DNA of 64,000 nt from contig NZ_JBBIAB010000002.1 in assembly GCF_039634785.1 (NCBI RefSeq), forward strand, positions 1-64,000. Direction: 5' to 3'. Made by a program: the position numbers and the translations under genes. Source of the stretch: Tistrella mobilis. Its GTDB lineage: Bacteria > Pseudomonadota > Alphaproteobacteria > Tistrellales > Tistrellaceae. The notes beneath the pieces were generated by a model. It was not told where the DNA came from and ran no database searches. It worked only from the letters and a program-made list of their open reading frames with translations. Of this stretch, positions 62,099 to 64,000 are shown one piece after another. The stretch's first letter is position 1; every line of letters starts with the position of its first letter.

Positions 62099-62120
62099 AA
62101 TTGACATCATGATGTCAATT
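62099..62120. promoter_or_regulatory. perfect 22-bp palindrome, MarR operator
   Basis: Two 11-bp arms, AATTGACATCA (62099-62109) and TGATGTCAATT (62110-62120), join without a gap in the marR/62204 divergent region. An extra half site ATTGACA lies at 62081-62087. Confidence 0.75.
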
Positions 62121-62203
62121 GGTCATGTAGATGACGCTAGCGCGTCTGCCCATCCCGGGCAAGCCCCGGATGCCGGCGGCGCCGATGGGGAGACTGCGTC
62201 CCG

Positions 62204-62677
62204 ATGAAGGCCGCCCTTATGAAATCTGCCGCACCGATACGCCGCATCCACCCGATCGCCGGCACCATCGCCCTGCTGACCATCGCGAGCTTCTGGCTGG
62301 CCACGGTCGCCGCCGAAATCTGGGGCAGCGCCGCCACCGTCGCCCTGGTCAAGACCGCCATCCCCTGGGGGTTCCTGCTGCTGGTGCCGGCCCTGGCGGT
62401 AACCGGCGGGTCGGGTATGGCGCTTGCGAAGGGGGGGCAGGCCGGAGGAGGGCTGGCGGCGCGCAAGCGCAGGCGCATGGCGATCATCGCCGCCAACGGC
62501 ATGCTGGTGCTGATCCCCTCGGCCCTGTTCCTGGCCGCCCGGGCCGGGGCGGGGCGGTTCGACACCGGCTTCGTGCTCGTCCAGGCGATCGAGCTGGTCG
62601 CAGGGGCGGTCAACCTCACCCTGCTCTGCCTCAACCTGCGGGATGGGATCCGGATGGCGCGGGGGCGGGTTGCGTAA
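62204..62677 (+). CDS. four-helix integral membrane protein of unknown function
   Basis: A 157-aa protein with four hydrophobic helices (about 19-37, 48-67, 92-110, 121-143). Conserved-looking parts are IHPIAGTIALLTIASFW and KRRRMAIIAANGMLVLIPSALFLA. I do not know its function. The start could be ATG 62204 or 62219. The likely MarR operator upstream suggests it is the MarR target. Its last 47 bp overlap the end of the convergent TetR gene. Confidence 0.75.
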   Translation: MKAALMKSAAPIRRIHPIAGTIALLTIASFWLATVAAEIWGSAATVALVKTAIPWGFLLLVPALAVTGGSGMALAKGGQAGGGLAARKRRRMAIIAANGMLVLIPSALFLAARAGAGRFDTGFVLVQAIELVAGAVNLTLLCLNLRDGIRMARGRVA

Positions 62678-63302
62678 CCGGCGACGACCCCGCCAGCGCC
62701 TCCAGCGCCATGCGGCGATAGGTGGCGACCAGGCGGTCGCCTTCCTCAGGGGGGACGGCGATGGCGAGCCGCATGGTCGCCTCGCCCAGATGCATGACCA
62801 GGAAGGCGGTGGCCTCTACCGCGGCCGGGTCGGCCCCCGGGCGGATGCGGCGGATGGTGTCGGCCAGAAGGCGGCCGTTCAGCCGGCTTTCCTCGACCTC
62901 CATCTCGCGCAGCAGCTTGTCGGCCTGCATGCCCGACCAGATGTCCGAGATGACCGGGTCGGCCCGGAACAGGCTGTAGTATTCATCGATCAGCGCACCG
63001 AAGGCGGCGAGCAGGCCGGGTTCGTCGGCGACCGGTTCCAGCCCGGCGCGGATGCAGGCCCGGCTCTCTTCATTGCAGCGCATCGCCAGCATCCGGATGA
63101 TCGCCGCCTTGTCGGGAAAGAACTGGTAAAGCGAGCCGATCGGCACACCGGCGCGTTCGGCCACCTGCGCCATGCGCAGCCCGTCGGTGCCGTCGGCGGC
63201 GATGATCTCCCGCGCGGCCAGAAGCATGCGCTCCACCCGCTCGCGGCTGCGCTGCTGGGTGGGCATGCGCCGTGGCGCGGCGCGGTCTGGCGTGGTCGTC
63301 AC
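62631..63302 (-). CDS. TetR family transcriptional regulator
   Basis: A 223-aa repressor. MLLAAREIIAADGTDGLRMAQVAERAGVPIGSLYQFFPDKAAIIRML is the TetR helix-turn-helix. The C-terminal domain resembles the TetR_C group with IRAGLEPVADEPGLLAAFGALIDEYYSLF. GTG 63302 has GGGGGAGAACGG upstream; ATG 63359 is in frame but less well placed. The palindrome at 63370-63384 suggests control of itself and of the divergent NmrA-like gene. Confidence 0.87.
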   Translation of the reverse strand: MTTTPDRAAPRRMPTQQRSRERVERMLLAAREIIAADGTDGLRMAQVAERAGVPIGSLYQFFPDKAAIIRMLAMRCNEESRACIRAGLEPVADEPGLLAAFGALIDEYYSLFRADPVISDIWSGMQADKLLREMEVEESRLNGRLLADTIRRIRPGADPAAVEATAFLVMHLGEATMRLAIAVPPEEGDRLVATYRRMALEALAGSSPVTQPAPAPSGSHPAG

Positions 63303-63369
63303 CGGGTTCCGTTCTCCCCCTGATTTTCCGGCTTGACCCAGAATACGAGTCTGGCTCATGTTTTTCAAT

Positions 63370-63384
63370 ATGAGAGTTGCTCAT
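63370..63384. promoter_or_regulatory. TetR-type operator between divergent genes
   Basis: ATGAG (63370-63374) and CTCAT (63380-63384) are inverted arms 5 bp apart. A further half site CTCAT is at 63355-63359. It lies 20 bp upstream of the NmrA-like start. Confidence 0.5.
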
Positions 63385-63404
63385 GTTTTAGGGAGGGACG
63401 GGTC

Positions 63405-64000
63405 ATGACCACAGGCGAGACGGGGGGCGGCGAGATGGGGGGCGGCGGGATGGTCGCGGACCGGCGGCCGGTTCTGGTGACCGGCGGTACCGGCAAGACC
63501 GGGCGGCGGGTGGCGGCGGGGCTCTGGGCGCGGGGATGGCCGGTGCGGATCGCCGCGCGCAGCGTGGCACCCGCCGCCGATGCGGTGCGCTTCGACTGGG
63601 CCGATCGGGCTGGCTGGCCGGCGGTTTTGGATGGTGTGGGCGCGGTTTACGTCGCCTATGCGCCCGATCTGGCGGTGCCCGGGGCGGCGGACGACATCAC
63701 CGCCTTCGCCGCCGCGGCACGGGCGGCGGGTGTCGGCCGGATCGTGATGCTGTCGGGCCGCGGCGAGCCGGGGGCCGAGGCCGCGGAGCGCGCGCTGGCG
63801 GCTGCCGGAACGGTGGGGGCCGGCTTCGACTGGACGGTGCTGCGCGCCAGCTGGTTTGTGCAGAACTTCACCGAAGGCCTGCTGGCCGATGCCCTGGCGG
63901 CGGGGGAACTGGCCCTGCCGGTGGGCGATGTGCCCGAACCCTTCATCGATGCCGACGACATCGCCGACATCGCGGTCAAGGCCCTGACCGAAGACGGGCT
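63405..64000 (+). CDS. NmrA-like NAD(P)-binding protein, partial at window end
   Basis: The first 198 residues are present. A Gly-rich opening is followed by VLVTGGTGKTGRRVAAGLWARG (nucleotide loop), AVYVAYAPDLAVP, a probable atypical SDR active-site region and WTVLRASWFVQNFTEGLLA, which is characteristic of NmrA/azoreductase-type proteins. GGGAGGGACGGGTC precedes the ATG. It is divergent from the TetR gene and is likely its target. The 3' end lies outside the window. Confidence 0.85.
   Translation, partial: MTTGETGGGEMGGGGMVADRRPVLVTGGTGKTGRRVAAGLWARGWPVRIAARSVAPAADAVRFDWADRAGWPAVLDGVGAVYVAYAPDLAVPGAADDITAFAAAARAAGVGRIVMLSGRGEPGAEAAERALAAAGTVGAGFDWTVLRASWFVQNFTEGLLADALAAGELALPVGDVPEPFIDADDIADIAVKALTEDG

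Overview
The window is very GC-rich (a rough impression of about 70%) with strong third-position GC bias. It carries TRAP transporters, paired acyl-CoA dehydrogenases, an RPA-type plasmid initiator and a ParA partition gene. This fits an alphaproteobacterium of the Rhodospirillales/Tistrella/Azospirillum type, and the sequence is probably part of a megaplasmid or chromid. The genus is inference only. No rRNA or tRNA gene was seen.

Layout: 261-1662 holds a PRC-barrel protein and a Crp/Fnr regulator. 1770-4236 is a tightly overlapping three-gene cassette of ABC-type ATPase (DUF3696-like), PIN-like nuclease and RNA ligase, a candidate RNA-cleavage/repair or defence system. 4453-6220 has a secreted halovibrin-like protein and an unknown. 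6305-17813 is a catabolic island. Its long minus-strand operon encodes two acyl-CoA dehydrogenases, an NDP-forming acyl-CoA synthetase, a TRAP transporter, an SDR and an aldo/keto reductase. It diverges from an IclR regulator that is followed by an enoyl-CoA hydratase. 18000-21779 has ParDE, a lipid kinase, an ECF sigma/FecR pair and a frameshifted GIY-YIG gene.

21896-24212 is a mobile/immune stretch. An IS110-family element has split a REP-like repeat, and its upstream non-coding part carries both halves of the target sequence, as a bridge RNA would. Next to it is a 12-repeat type I-C-like CRISPR array, read on the minus strand, with no cas genes in the window. 24369-30606 holds a LysR/SDR pair, a hydrolase, a VOC protein and a second acyl-CoA dehydrogenase pair.

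30672-41464 is the plasmid maintenance region: parA plus a small partner gene, three tandem 14-bp repeats, two toxin-antitoxin modules (one with a truncated PIN toxin beside a duplicated scrap of mtnC), mtnB-mtnD-mtnC for methionine salvage, a 2.7-kb array of about 30-bp iterons mostly about 230 bp apart, repA, and a second repeat family that begins inside the 3' end of repA and runs through 1 kb of non-coding DNA. 41465-48848 has a winged-helix protein and a giant STAND NTPase (about 2058 aa) with an N-terminal Cap4/PD-(D/E)xK-like nuclease, a likely anti-phage sensor of Avs type.

48845-64000 returns to transport and metabolism: a DctB/DctD-like two-component pair next to a TAXI TRAP transporter, a TetR-controlled cupin/FAD oxidoreductase pair followed by a third TRAP system, a MarR regulator with a perfect palindromic operator, a small membrane protein, another TetR, and the start of an NmrA-like protein running off the window.
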